DNA of 64,000 nucleotides, from NCBI RefSeq assembly GCF_005080725.1, contig NZ_CP032999.1, forward strand, positions 213,605 through 277,604. The letters are read 5' to 3'. The notes under the pieces were generated by a model. It saw only the letters and a program-made list of their open reading frames with translations, was not told the origin of the DNA and ran no database searches. This document shows, in pieces, positions 9,604 to 21,699 of this stretch; the first letter of the stretch is position 1, and each line of letters begins with the position of its first letter. Both the position numbers and the translations under genes were made by a program. Source of the DNA: Buchnera aphidicola (Sarucallis kahawaluokalani) (GTDB taxonomy: Bacteria; Pseudomonadota; Gammaproteobacteria; Enterobacterales; Enterobacteriaceae).

Positions 9604-10605
9604 TTAAAGTATCTGATGTGTTATAATCCATGTTGGATTATTACCTACTGAATATTCATATAATTGATTTAGTAAACCGTTTTTTTTAGAAATATTGTAT
9701 ACTATGACAGTATTAGATGCCTGCCCTGCAACAATCAAATATTGACTATTGTAATCTATAGTAAATGATTTTGGTTGTTTAACGGTGTTGATTTGATTGA
9801 TTAAATCCAATTTATAATTTGATAATATTTTAAAAATAGTTATTGTATGGTGTAATCTATCTGATGCATATAAATAATTATTACATGACGTTATATGAAT
9901 ATCTGCAGACCAAAATTTTTTATTATTACATTCGGAATGTATTAGACTAATATTTTGAATATTTATAATACTTTTTTGTATTATATTAATTTTCCAAACG
10001 TCTATTGTACCATTTAATTCATTAATGCTATAAGCATAATTTTTATTATTATGATATATAATATGCCTTGGTCCAGATTTTTCTAGACAGTTAAAATATT
10101 TCAAAAGATTTAATGGATATATATTTTTTTTATTTAGTTCAAATAAATATATACGATTTTTTAGTAAAGATGTTACAAGTATTAATTGATTCGAAATATC
10201 AATTTTTGCTGCATGACATCCTAAAATGTTATTAAAATATTGTATTGGTTCACTTGGAATACCTTGATTATCAATGTTACTTACACTAAAGCAATTAGCA
10301 TGATAATAACTACAAAATAAGAAATTTTCTTTATGATCTGTAAGAAGATAATTTGGACTATGTGGAATAATTACTTCTCCTTTTTTTTTTAACTTGCCAT
10401 TGCATAAAATATCGTATATTAAAATTTTAAATTTTGGTCGTATACCAATATATAATTTATTTTTTTTTTTTGAAATTGTTATTGGTTGTCCTTCATTACA
10501 TTCGGTATATATATTTTGTATTAATTCCATTTGTCCTGTATATAATAATTTCCAAACTTCAATAGATTGGGTGCCAGCTGATACAATATAAATTATTTGT
10601 TTCAT
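9604..10605 (-). CDS. pgl: 6-phosphogluconolactonase (YbhE-type, seven-bladed propeller)
   Basis: Pgl hydrolyses 6-phosphogluconolactone to 6-phosphogluconate, the second step of the oxidative pentose phosphate pathway, directly after Zwf (encoded at 34391-35827). The 333-residue protein (E. coli 331) has the repeated beta-propeller strands of the family, with recognisable blocks SAGTQSIEVWKL near the N-terminus, KSGPRHIIYH and YAYSINELNGTI in the middle, and FTIDYNSQYLIVAGQ near the end. The ATG has AAGG six bases upstream. The pathway gives NADPH and pentose phosphate for nucleotides and aromatic amino acids. Upstream lies a long empty region that may contain its promoter. Confidence 0.94.
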   Translation of the reverse strand: MKQIIYIVSAGTQSIEVWKLLYTGQMELIQNIYTECNEGQPITISKKKNKLYIGIRPKFKILIYDILCNGKLKKKGEVIIPHSPNYLLTDHKENFLFCSYYHANCFSVSNIDNQGIPSEPIQYFNNILGCHAAKIDISNQLILVTSLLKNRIYLFELNKKNIYPLNLLKYFNCLEKSGPRHIIYHNNKNYAYSINELNGTIDVWKINIIQKSIINIQNISLIHSECNNKKFWSADIHITSCNNYLYASDRLHHTITIFKILSNYKLDLINQINTVKQPKSFTIDYNSQYLIVAGQASNTVIVYNISKKNGLLNQLYEYSVGNNPTWIITHQIL

Positions 10606-13360
<2,755 letters not shown>

Positions 13361-13380
13361 ATAATTTGTTTATATTATGC

Positions 13381-13419
13381 ACAGCATGTTTAATTGTTTA
13401 TAAAATAAAGACATGCTGT
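13381..13419. terminator. Hairpin between gapA and fldA
   Basis: A perfect 9-bp inverted repeat ACAGCATGT/ACATGCTGT (13381-13389 and 13411-13419) with a 21-base loop follows gapA, between convergent genes. The right arm also takes part in a second, smaller possible stem GACAT/ATGTC (13410-13414 with 13420-13424), so two mutually exclusive folds exist. No T run follows. Confidence 0.5.
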
Positions 13420-13504
13420 ATGTCTTGAACATTTTTAAAAATATTGCATATATTACAATAAAATTTTTAATCAGTATAGATTTTTTATTAAAAAAAATAA
13501 AAAT

Positions 13505-14026
13505 TTATATTGATATTTTTTTCAATTCAAGTAATACTTGTTTTATCCAGTTTTGAATCCTCATTTTACTTTTTTCTGGTTGTCTATCTTCATCTATGAC
13601 CAATCCTACAAAATTATTTTTATCAATAAGAGCTTTAGAAGCTTCAAATTGGTAACCATCTTTAGGCCATGTACCAATGATTTTTGCATTTCTTTCTTTC
13701 AAAATATTATATATTATACCCATACCATCACAAAAGTACTCACTATAATCTTCTTGGTCTCCACATCCAAATAGTGCAATGATATTGTTTTTAAAATTCA
13801 TTTTTTTTAATTCCAAAATAAATTCATCCCAATCACATTGTAATTCACCGTAATACCAAGTAGGTATACCAAACATAAGAATATCAAAACGTTTGATATC
13901 ATCTATTGTAGCATTAGCGATATCATAAATTTCTGATTGTTCTGGTCCAATTATATTATGAATTTTTTTAGCAATTTTTTCGGTATTACCAGTATCACTT
14001 CCAAAAAAAATTCCTATTTTTTTCAT
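13505..14026 (-). CDS. fldA: Flavodoxin I
   Basis: FldA is a small FMN electron carrier; in E. coli it is essential and reduces radical-SAM and other enzymes. Here likely clients are BioB and RlmN, both encoded nearby. The phosphate-binding loop GSDTGNTE (9-16), the flavin loop GIPTWYYGE with its tryptophan, and [14 protein letters not shown] with its tyrosine are exact matches to the long-chain flavodoxin family. I start at the ATG at 14026 (173 residues, E. coli 176) because AGGA precedes it at good distance; a TTG at 14044 would add six residues that the family lacks. In other Buchnera phrB is next to it, as I remember; here only about 290 empty bases separate it from ybgI. Confidence 0.96.
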   Translation of the reverse strand: MKKIGIFFGSDTGNTEKIAKKIHNIIGPEQSEIYDIANATIDDIKRFDILMFGIPTWYYGELQCDWDEFILELKKMNFKNNIIALFGCGDQEDYSEYFCDGMGIIYNILKERNAKIIGTWPKDGYQFEASKALIDKNNFVGLVIDEDRQPEKSKMRIQNWIKQVLLELKKISI

Positions 14027-14319
14027 GATTTTTTTCCTAATCAATTTAAAAATATTTTATTAAAAATAATTATATTTTTATATATTTTTGTGAAATATTA
14101 TATAAATTTATAAATTTTTTATTTTGTTAAATATATGTTAATTTTAAAAAATATTATATATTAAATACATTTTAAATAAAGTTTATATCTTATATATATA
14201 AATTTATTATTTATAATATAAAAAATAAATATGAAATATAAGTATATTTACATAAAATATTTATATATATTAAAATTGGATATATTGCGATAAATATTAT
14301 CAGTGGAAAAATTAATAAC

Positions 14320-15063
14320 ATGAATAATTATCAACTAGAGCAAATTATTAATAAAAAATTAAAAAATCACTTATTTTATGATAACATACCTAATGGTTTG
14401 CAAATTGAAGGTACAAATAATATAAAAAAAATTATTACAGGTGTGAGTATATGCCAAAAATTAATTGATATTGCTATAGAAGAACAATCACAAGCTATTA
14501 TTGTACATCATGGTTTTTTTTGGAAAAATGAATGTCTAAAAATTTTAAAAAATAAAAAAAATCGCTTAAAATCAATTTTAATAAATAATATTAATGTATA
14601 TAATTGGCATTTACCTTTAGATGTACATCCCAAATTAGGTAATAATGCACAAATTGCAAAAAAATTACATATTCATATATTAGGTAAAATATCAGATATA
14701 GTATTATGGGGTCAATTTGCTTCTGCTGTTACAGTACAAGAATTAACAAAAACGATACAAAAAAAATTTAAAAAAACACCGCTTGTATTTGAGCATAATC
14801 AAAATAATTTAATTTCTACAATTGCTTGGTGTAGTGGAAAAGGACAAGAATTTATTAAATCGTTACAGAATATTAAAATAGATGCATTTTTAACTGGAGA
14901 GGCTTCTGAAGATACTATGCATTACGCTAATGAGAATAATATCCATTTTTTCTCTTTAGGACATTATACAACAGAATGTGATGGAGTAAAAGCATTGGGG
15001 AAATGGTTAATGAAAAAATATCATTTGCATACAAAATTTGTTTATATAAATAATCCAGTATAA
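14320..15063 (+). CDS. ybgI: NIF3/DUF34 family metal-binding protein YbgI
   Basis: This is a member of the widespread NIF3 (DUF34) family, hexameric di-metal proteins whose biochemical role is still unsettled; they are often labelled GTP cyclohydrolase 1 type 2 homologues. The 247 residues equal E. coli YbgI in length. Metal-binding motifs VHHGFFW (about 63-69), NWHLPLDVHPKLGNN (about 95-109) and the C-terminal GHYTTE with GVKALGKWL are all kept. It precedes sucA by 70 bases in the same orientation, as in other Buchnera. Retention in such a reduced genome suggests an important housekeeping role, but the sequence does not say which. Confidence 0.93.
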   Translation: MNNYQLEQIINKKLKNHLFYDNIPNGLQIEGTNNIKKIITGVSICQKLIDIAIEEQSQAIIVHHGFFWKNECLKILKNKKNRLKSILINNINVYNWHLPLDVHPKLGNNAQIAKKLHIHILGKISDIVLWGQFASAVTVQELTKTIQKKFKKTPLVFEHNQNNLISTIAWCSGKGQEFIKSLQNIKIDAFLTGEASEDTMHYANENNIHFFSLGHYTTECDGVKALGKWLMKKYHLHTKFVYINNPV

Positions 15064-15124
15064 AAAAAGATTATTTTTAATTATATAAAAATATTATTTT
15101 TATGTTTTACTGTTTATGTTGAAT

Positions 15125-15132
15125 AGGGGTGA
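15125..15132 (+). promoter_or_regulatory. Ribosome binding site that fixes the sucA start
   Basis: AGGGGTGA closely matches the anti-Shine-Dalgarno complement AGGAGGTGA and lies directly before the ATG at 15134. The alternative in-frame ATG at 15116 has no such motif before it. This supports the downstream start for sucA. Confidence 0.7.
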
Positions 15133-15133
15133 T

Positions 15134-17830
15134 ATGAAAAAAATTTTTTCAAACAATCAAATTATTAATTATACATACACAAATGAAATATATATTCAAA
15201 ATATTTACCAAGAATTTATCAAAAATCCTAATATAGTTTCTGATTACTGGAAAAATTTTTTTATTAAAAATCCAACTTATCAGAGGGATGAATTTAATAT
15301 TAATACAGAAAATATAAACTATATTTTAAATCATCAGAATAATTTTCAGGTTATTCAGTTATTAAATTTTATTAGAATGTATGGACATCAATATTCTTAT
15401 TTAAATCCATTACAGCAATCTCAAGGTAAAAATGAATTATATAGCAAAATATTTAAAGATTTTTGTTTACAAAACAATATTCCAAAAAATATTTCAATTA
15501 TACTAAAAAATAAAGAATTGTTTAAAATATATCAAAAATTTATTAATATATATTGCCAATCTATTGGAATTGAGTATATGCACATTGATAACGTTAAGGA
15601 AAGAATGTGGATACAAAAATATATAGAAGATAAATTTTTAACATTTACTTTACCAAAACAAGAAAAAAAAGATCTATTAAATACATTAATTCAAGCTGAA
15701 ATATTTGAGAAGTATCTACATACTAAATTTCCAGGTGCAAAACGATTTTCTTTGGAAGGTTGTGAAATATTAAATGCTGTTTTAAAAAATATAATAAATT
15801 ATACATATAATACATTAACTTCAAAAATTATAATTGGAATGGCTCATCGAGGACGATTAAATGTTTTAGTAAATATTTTAAATAAACCGATACATGATTT
15901 ATGTTTTGAATTTTCTGAAAAATATATACCGTATCAAGGTACTGGAGATGCAAAATATCATTGTGGTATAAAATCTCAATTACACATAAAAGATAAATGT
16001 ATAGAAATTGATTTAAAACCTAATCCTTCTCATTTAGAAATCATTAATCCAGTTATTATGGGTGCTGCCCGTGCATATATTGATAGTTTTGAAAAAATTA
16101 ATACAGATGTTATATTACCAATCAATATTCATGGAGATGCTGCTATTACAGGTCAAGGAGTAATTCAAGAATTATTAAATATTTCAAACACTAGAAATTA
16201 CACTGTTGGAGGTATTTTACATATTATTATAAATAATCAAATCGGTTTTACTACGTCAAGTGTAAAAGATATAAGATCTAGCCGATATTGTACAGATGTT
16301 GCAAAAATGATACAAATACCGATTTTTCATGTTAATGCAGATTACCCGGAATCTGTTATTTTCATTACAAAACTAGCATTAGATTTTAAATATAAATTTA
16401 AAAAAGATGTTTTTATTGATCTTTTTTGTTATCGTAGAAGAGGGCATAATGAAGCAGATGATCCTAATGTAACACAACCAATAATGTATCAAAGTATTCA
16501 ACAACATCCAACAGTATGTAAAATATATGCTAAACATTTAGAATTAAAAAATATCATTGATATGAATTATTTTAATAATACAATTATTACTACAAGAAAA
16601 AAAATTGATTTATTAAGTATGCAACCAAGCATAAAAAATACAAATAAAAAAAATTACCACGCTGGAAATATAATTTCAAAGAAAATTAATTTAAAAAATT
16701 TATTTTTACAAATCAATAATATACCTGATAACATTATAGTACATGAACGTGTTTTAAAAATATATCAAGAACGTAAAAGAATGTTTACTGAAAATAATTT
16801 ATTAGACTGGGGTTCTGCTGAAAATCTTGCATATGCAAATATATTATCTCACGGAATATCATGTAGATTATCGGGAGAAGATGTTGGAAGAGGTACATTT
16901 TTTCATAGACATTCCATATTATATGACCAGAATACTGGTTTAAGTTATATTCCTTTACAAGCTATTAAAAATTGCAAAAGCAAATTTCATATTTGTAATT
17001 CTGCACTTTCAGAAGAAGCGATATTAGCATTTGAATATGGTTATTCTATTGATTCACATAATACAATTAATATATGGGAGGCACAATTTGGTGATTTTGT
17101 TAATGGAGCACAAGTTGTTATAGATCAATTTATCAGCTCTGGAGAACAAAAGTGGGGTATAAAATCAAAATTAATATTATATTTACCTCATGGGTATGAA
17201 GGTCAGGGTCCAGAACATTCTTCAGCAAGATTGGAAAGATTTTTACAATTATCTGCTCAAAATAATATGAGAATTTGTATTCCTTCTACTGCAGCACAAA
17301 TGTATCATATTTTAATGCAACAAGCTTTGTCGTTGACTTATATGCCATTAATTATTTTTACTCCAAAATCCTTACTAAGGAATTCTATGGCATACTCAAA
17401 TTTTTTAGAACTTCAAAAAAATAGTTTTCAATGTATCTTAAGAAATATTAATTATAGTAAAAATAATAATATAAAAAAAATAATTTTTTGTTCAGGAAAA
17501 ATATATTACGAATTATTAGTCATGTTAAAAATGCATAACATTAAATATATTGTTATAATTCGCATTGAACAATTATACCCGTTTCCAAAGAATGAAATAT
17601 TACAGTTATTGAATGAGTATTCATATATTAAAGAAATTCACTGGTGTCAAGAAGAACCAAAAAATCAAGGTGCATGGTATTATATATATCATAAACTAAA
17701 AAATATAATACCTCAAAATATTTCTGTGAGATATATTGGTCGTTCTGCAACTGCTGCTACTGCAGTAGGCTGTATTTCTATACATCAAAAACAACAAAAA
17801 CAGATTATTTCTGATGCTTTGAATATTTAA
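15134..17830 (+). CDS. sucA: 2-oxoglutarate dehydrogenase E1 component
   Basis: SucA is the thiamine-diphosphate-dependent decarboxylase of the 2-oxoglutarate dehydrogenase complex, working with SucB and the shared E3 Lpd. Without a full citric acid cycle in Buchnera, its likely value is succinyl-CoA for the lysine and methionine pathways. The product is 898 residues from the preferred start (E. coli 933). The substrate-binding HRGRLNVL lies near residue 240, the cofactor motif runs from [10 protein letters not shown] to NNQIGFTT, and [22 protein letters not shown] and [10 protein letters not shown] follow. An upstream ATG at 15116 would add six residues but lacks a Shine-Dalgarno motif. It ends 16 bases before sucB, so they form an operon. 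Confidence 0.97.
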   Translation: MKKIFSNNQIINYTYTNEIYIQNIYQEFIKNPNIVSDYWKNFFIKNPTYQRDEFNINTENINYILNHQNNFQVIQLLNFIRMYGHQYSYLNPLQQSQGKNELYSKIFKDFCLQNNIPKNISIILKNKELFKIYQKFINIYCQSIGIEYMHIDNVKERMWIQKYIEDKFLTFTLPKQEKKDLLNTLIQAEIFEKYLHTKFPGAKRFSLEGCEILNAVLKNIINYTYNTLTSKIIIGMAHRGRLNVLVNILNKPIHDLCFEFSEKYIPYQGTGDAKYHCGIKSQLHIKDKCIEIDLKPNPSHLEIINPVIMGAARAYIDSFEKINTDVILPINIHGDAAITGQGVIQELLNISNTRNYTVGGILHIIINNQIGFTTSSVKDIRSSRYCTDVAKMIQIPIFHVNADYPESVIFITKLALDFKYKFKKDVFIDLFCYRRRGHNEADDPNVTQPIMYQSIQQHPTVCKIYAKHLELKNIIDMNYFNNTIITTRKKIDLLSMQPSIKNTNKKNYHAGNIISKKINLKNLFLQINNIPDNIIVHERVLKIYQERKRMFTENNLLDWGSAENLAYANILSHGISCRLSGEDVGRGTFFHRHSILYDQNTGLSYIPLQAIKNCKSKFHICNSALSEEAILAFEYGYSIDSHNTINIWEAQFGDFVNGAQVVIDQFISSGEQKWGIKSKLILYLPHGYEGQGPEHSSARLERFLQLSAQNNMRICIPSTAAQMYHILMQQALSLTYMPLIIFTPKSLLRNSMAYSNFLELQKNSFQCILRNINYSKNNNIKKIIFCSGKIYYELLVMLKMHNIKYIVIIRIEQLYPFPKNEILQLLNEYSYIKEIHWCQEEPKNQGAWYYIYHKLKNIIPQNISVRYIGRSATAATAVGCISIHQKQQKQIISDALNI

Positions 17831-17846
17831 TTATGAGAAAATTTAT

Positions 17847-19001
17847 ATGAAAGAAATTCATATTTTAGTTCCAGAACTACCAGAATCAGTGACTCAAGCC
17901 ACTGTTGTTAAATGGTATAAAAAAATTGGGGATATCGTCGAACAAGATGAAATACTAGTAGATATAGAAACCGAAAAAGTAATCTTAGAGGTTCCGTCAC
18001 AAGTGCAAGGCATTTTAACAAAAATATTACAACAACAAGGTAATATAGTTAATAGTAAACAAATTTTAGGATATGTTAAAGAAACGAAAAATATAGAAAA
18101 AAATAATACACATAATATTACGAATGTGCAAGACAAGACAATACAAAAAATATGTAGCGATACAATTAAAAATTATGTTACTCAATTAAGTCCGTCAGTT
18201 AGGAGAAGCCTTGCTAAAAATAGTAATTTTAATATCACTACATCAAATATAAAAAATCAATTAAAACAAAACGAAAAAAAATATATATCTAAAGTAGAAT
18301 CACTTCGTGAAGAACGTGTACCAATTAGTATGATACGTAAAAGAATTTCAGAAAAGTTATTACATACTATGCATAATACAGCTATGCTTACAACATTTAA
18401 TGAAGTTAATATGCAGAAAATAATCAAAATTCGTAATAAATATAGAAATATTTTTGAAAAAAAATATAATATACGATTAGGTTTTATGCCTTTTTTTATT
18501 AAATCTACTGTAGAAGCTTTAAAAATTTTCCCAATGATAAATGCAAAAATTGAAAATAAAGAAATGGTATATTATAAATATTTTGATATCAATATTGCAA
18601 TTTCAACAACCAAAGGTTTAGTAACTCCAATTTTAAAAGATGTAAATTACATGTCTATATCAGACATTGAAAAAAAAATTCAATCTTTTATTTCAAAAGG
18701 TAATCAAGGGAAGTTAGAATTATCAGATTTAATAGGTGGGAATTTTACAATTACTAATGGTGGAATTTTTGGTTCGTTATTATCTACTCCAATTATTAAT
18801 CCACCACAGGTTGCTATTTTGGGTATACATGCTATTCAAGAACGTGTAATAGCTATTGATAATAAAATTAAAATTGCTCCTATGATGTACATAGCATTAT
18901 CTTATGATCATTGTATTATTGACGGAAAAGAAGCAGTAAGTTTTTTAAAGACTATAAAAAATTTATTAGAAGATCCTACTCGTATTTTACTTGATTTATA
19001 G
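17847..19001 (+). CDS. sucB: Dihydrolipoamide succinyltransferase, 2-oxoglutarate dehydrogenase E2
   Basis: SucB is the E2 core that carries succinyl groups on lipoyl-lysine and transfers them to CoA. The 384-residue protein has one lipoyl domain with lysine K44 in [13 protein letters not shown], a peripheral subunit-binding domain beginning LSPSVRR (114-120), and the catalytic domain with H355 and D359 in SYDHCIIDG. The binding domain is odd: after SPSVRR the family's GTGxxGR segment is missing and the region is shortened and lysine/asparagine-rich, so docking of E1 or E3 may be weaker. The lipoyl and catalytic domains look intact. It follows sucA by 16 bases; a weak GAG precedes the ATG. 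Confidence 0.96.
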   Translation: MKEIHILVPELPESVTQATVVKWYKKIGDIVEQDEILVDIETEKVILEVPSQVQGILTKILQQQGNIVNSKQILGYVKETKNIEKNNTHNITNVQDKTIQKICSDTIKNYVTQLSPSVRRSLAKNSNFNITTSNIKNQLKQNEKKYISKVESLREERVPISMIRKRISEKLLHTMHNTAMLTTFNEVNMQKIIKIRNKYRNIFEKKYNIRLGFMPFFIKSTVEALKIFPMINAKIENKEMVYYKYFDINIAISTTKGLVTPILKDVNYMSISDIEKKIQSFISKGNQGKLELSDLIGGNFTITNGGIFGSLLSTPIINPPQVAILGIHAIQERVIAIDNKIKIAPMMYIALSYDHCIIDGKEAVSFLKTIKNLLEDPTRILLDL

Positions 19002-19067
19002 ATATAAAAATATTTTTTATTTTAAATTCATTTTATATTAACTGAACAATAAATCCAGGGGAAGTAT

Positions 19068-19769
19068 ATGAAGAAAAATCAATTAATTTTAATCCGACAT
19101 GGTGAAAGTACATGGAATAAATTAAATCAATTTACAGGTTGGACAGATGTAAAATTATCATTACAAGGTATAAAAGAAGCTATATCAGCTGGAAAATTGT
19201 TAAAAAAAAAAAATTTTACATTTGATATTTGCTATACTTCTGTTTTAAAAAGAGCAATTCATACTTTATGGTTAATATTATATGAATTAGAACAAGTATG
19301 GTTACCAGTAAAAAAGACATGGAGATTAAATGAAAGACATTATGGTGATTTACAAGGATTGAACAAAGAATCTATTATTTTGAAATATGGAGCAGATCAA
19401 GTACAAAAATGGCGTAGGAGTTTTACTGAGATTCCTCCACGTATAGAAAAAAACAAACATGCTTCTGTATATTATGATCGAAGATATGATAATTTGGAAA
19501 AAAATAATATTCCTGTTGCTGAAAGCATTAAATTGACTCTACAAAGATTAATGCCATTTTGGGAAGAATATATTTTTCCAAATATAAAAAGCGGAAAAAA
19601 AATTTTAATTGTTGCGCATGGAAATTCCTTAAGAGCATTAATACAATATTTATCTGATCTAAATGATCAAGAAGTCTTTGATTTACATATTCCAACTGGA
19701 ATTCCTATGATATATAATTTTTCTAATGATCAATGCTTAAAAAAATATTCTTTTTTAAAGGATGAATAA
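19068..19769 (+). CDS. gpmA: 2,3-bisphosphoglycerate-dependent phosphoglycerate mutase
   Basis: GpmA interconverts 3- and 2-phosphoglycerate in glycolysis. The phosphohistidine H11 is in LIRHGESTWN, E89 is in RLNERHYGDLQGLNK, and the second catalytic histidine H184 is in VAHGNSLRA. The 233-residue protein is about 17 residues shorter than the E. coli enzyme, the loss being at the flexible C-terminal tail. The start is preceded by AGGGGAAG, one of the better ribosome binding sites in the window. An A12 tract encodes a lysine stretch near residue 46. It lies between sucB and pfkA on the same strand. Confidence 0.97.
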   Translation: MKKNQLILIRHGESTWNKLNQFTGWTDVKLSLQGIKEAISAGKLLKKKNFTFDICYTSVLKRAIHTLWLILYELEQVWLPVKKTWRLNERHYGDLQGLNKESIILKYGADQVQKWRRSFTEIPPRIEKNKHASVYYDRRYDNLEKNNIPVAESIKLTLQRLMPFWEEYIFPNIKSGKKILIVAHGNSLRALIQYLSDLNDQEVFDLHIPTGIPMIYNFSNDQCLKKYSFLKDE

Positions 19770-19812
19770 TGTTATATTTTATATTTAATATCTGTATAAG
19801 AATTAAAAATAT

Positions 19813-20775
19813 ATGATTAAAAAAATAGGTGTATTAACAAGTGGTGGTGATGCTCCTGGAATGAATGCTGCTATTCGTTCTATAGTACGAACAGGTTTAA
19901 ATGAACAGCTAGAAATTTTTGGTATATATGATGGATATTTAGGATTGTATCAGAATCGTATGATTCCATTAAATCGTAATAGTGTTTCTAATATTATTAA
20001 TCGCGGAGGTACATTTCTCGGTTCTGCAAGATTTCCCGAATTTCATAAACATGAAATTCGTACTATAGCAATTCAAAATATAAAACGTGCAAAAATTGAT
20101 GCTGTAATTGTTATAGGAGGAGATGGTTCTTATATTGGAGCAAAAAAAATTACAGAAATAGGTATACCATGTATTGGTTTACCTGGTACAATTGATAATG
20201 ATATTTTTGGAACAGACTATACGATTGGGTATTTTACAGCATTACAAACTATAGTAGAAGCTATTGATCGATTAAGAGATACATCTTCTTCACATCAACG
20301 TATTTCTATAGTTGAAGTGATGGGTCGAAATTGTGGTAATTTAACTTTATCTGCTGCAATTGCAGGAGGATGTGAGTTTATTGTCTTACCAGAAACAAAT
20401 TTTAAACAGGAATTACTATTACAAGACATCAAAGAAAGTATAAAAAAGGGTAAAAAACATGCAATTATAGCAATTACAGAATGTATTTGTGATGTCGATA
20501 AATTGGCTCAATATATTGAAAAAAATACTCATCAAGAAACTAGAGCTACAATTTTAGGACATATACAAAGAGGTGGAGTTCCAGTTGCATATGATCGTAT
20601 TTTAGCATCTAGAATGGGACATTATGCAATTTCAAAGATATTACAAGGCTATGGAGGAAAATGTTTAGGAATTAAAAATGAAAAAATTATCTATTATGAT
20701 TTAGATATTGCTATTAACAATAAAAAAAAAAAAATTAAAAAAAATTGGTTGACAATGGCAAAAAAACTGTATTAA
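19813..20775 (+). CDS. pfkA: 6-phosphofructokinase
   Basis: PfkA phosphorylates fructose 6-phosphate with ATP, the first committed glycolytic step; PtsG in this window brings in the glucose phosphate that feeds it. The 320 residues equal E. coli PfkA. ATP-site glycines are in [12 protein letters not shown] (9-20), the magnesium site in IGGDGS (101-106), the catalytic aspartates in [15 protein letters not shown] (125-139), and the substrate loop [10 protein letters not shown] is intact. An A13 tract lies close to the 3' end, encoding lysines. No clear Shine-Dalgarno motif precedes the ATG. The gene ends at a GC-rich hairpin shared with convergent tpiA. Confidence 0.98.
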   Translation: MIKKIGVLTSGGDAPGMNAAIRSIVRTGLNEQLEIFGIYDGYLGLYQNRMIPLNRNSVSNIINRGGTFLGSARFPEFHKHEIRTIAIQNIKRAKIDAVIVIGGDGSYIGAKKITEIGIPCIGLPGTIDNDIFGTDYTIGYFTALQTIVEAIDRLRDTSSSHQRISIVEVMGRNCGNLTLSAAIAGGCEFIVLPETNFKQELLLQDIKESIKKGKKHAIIAITECICDVDKLAQYIEKNTHQETRATILGHIQRGGVPVAYDRILASRMGHYAISKILQGYGGKCLGIKNEKIIYYDLDIAINNKKKKIKKNWLTMAKKLY

Positions 20776-20788
20776 TATATTGCATTTT

Positions 20789-20812
20789 AAGTGCCGGGAA
20801 ACACCGGCGCTT
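20789..20812. terminator. GC-rich hairpin between pfkA and tpiA
   Basis: AAGTGCCGG (20789-20797) pairs with CCGGCGCTT (20804-20812) through nine pairs including one G-U, closing a 6-base loop GAAACA. It is by far the most G+C-rich intergenic element of the window. It sits between convergent genes, so a two-way terminator is the likely role, yet no T run follows on either strand. Confidence 0.7.
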
Positions 20813-20843
20813 CAATTACAGTACTGTATAAGAAAGTACATGA

Positions 20844-21614
20844 TTATTTATTATATGTTTGATTAACTATTTCAATGATTTTAATAAATTGATTATAATT
20901 TAAAGATGAATTACCTAATAGTACCCCATTTATTTCATCAATATTTAGAAAATTTTGAATGTTACTGAGATTAACAGATCCTCCATATTGTATTATAATT
21001 TCATTGGTATGGACATTACTATTCTCTGTAATATATTTTTTAATAAATTGATGCATTTTACAAATATATTGTATATCGGCAGTTTTTCCAGTTCCAATAG
21101 CCCAAACAGGTTCATAAGCAATGATAGAATTTTTAAATATATTCTCATCAGATAATTTTAATATTACATCAAGTTGTTTTTGACAAACTATTTCAGATTT
21201 TTTAGAAGATTTTTCTTGAATATTTTCACCTATACATAATATTGGTATCATATTTTTCGATTTAATAATTTGAAATTTTTTTGCAATATATTCATTACTT
21301 TCATTATGAAATAATCTTCGTTCAGAATGTCCAATAATTACATATTGAACATTAATATCTTGTAACATATTAATAGAAATTTCGCCTGTAAATGCTCCAA
21401 ATAAATTTGTATCGACATTTTGTGCTCCTAAAAAAAAGTGTTTATTTTTTATTTGATCTTTTATATTATTAATATATGGTATAGGAGGTGCAAAAATTAT
21501 AGTATTAGTAATAATATTTTTAGACAAATAATTTTTTATGTTTTGAATAAAATTGTTTATTAAAAAATTATTTCCATTTAATTTCCAATTTGCCGTGATA
21601 ATAAATCTTTTCAA
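20844..21614 (-). CDS. tpiA: Triosephosphate isomerase
   Basis: TpiA interconverts dihydroxyacetone phosphate and glyceraldehyde 3-phosphate. The 256-residue protein (E. coli 255) has all catalytic residues: K11 in ANWKLNG, H96 in IIGHSERR and E168 in AYEPVWAIGTGKTA, with the flexible loop intact. Translation begins at a TTG at 21614; no usable ATG exists at the right place and AAGGAG (21622-21627) stands exactly 7 bases upstream, so the TTG is well supported. It follows rpsA by 85 bases, with a strong hairpin between, and is read toward pfkA. Confidence 0.98.
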   Translation of the reverse strand: MKRFIITANWKLNGNNFLINNFIQNIKNYLSKNIITNTIIFAPPIPYINNIKDQIKNKHFFLGAQNVDTNLFGAFTGEISINMLQDINVQYVIIGHSERRLFHNESNEYIAKKFQIIKSKNMIPILCIGENIQEKSSKKSEIVCQKQLDVILKLSDENIFKNSIIAYEPVWAIGTGKTADIQYICKMHQFIKKYITENSNVHTNEIIIQYGGSVNLSNIQNFLNIDEINGVLLGNSSLNYNQFIKIIEIVNQTYNK

Positions 21615-21621
21615 GATTATA

Positions 21622-21627
21622 CTCCTT
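21622..21627 (-). promoter_or_regulatory. Ribosome binding site supporting a TTG start for tpiA
   Basis: AAGGAG on the minus strand, with 7 bases to the TTG at 21614. It makes the non-ATG start convincing. Confidence 0.7.
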
Positions 21628-21632
21628 ACATT

Positions 21633-21674
21633 AGAAACTAAGTTAATTATGTAGTATTTTATAACTTAGTTTCT
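21633..21674 (-). terminator. Thirteen-bp hairpin between rpsA and tpiA
   Basis: A perfect 13-bp inverted repeat (21633-21645 with 21662-21674, 16-base loop) lies between rpsA and tpiA, ending just upstream of the tpiA ribosome binding site. The 3' arm on the minus strand ends in TTTCT. It probably terminates the rpsA transcript, or regulates read-through into tpiA. In E. coli and, as I recall, in other Buchnera, ihfB follows rpsA; here there is no room for it. Confidence 0.6.
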
Positions 21675-21699
21675 TTATAATTATAATAAAATAATTATT

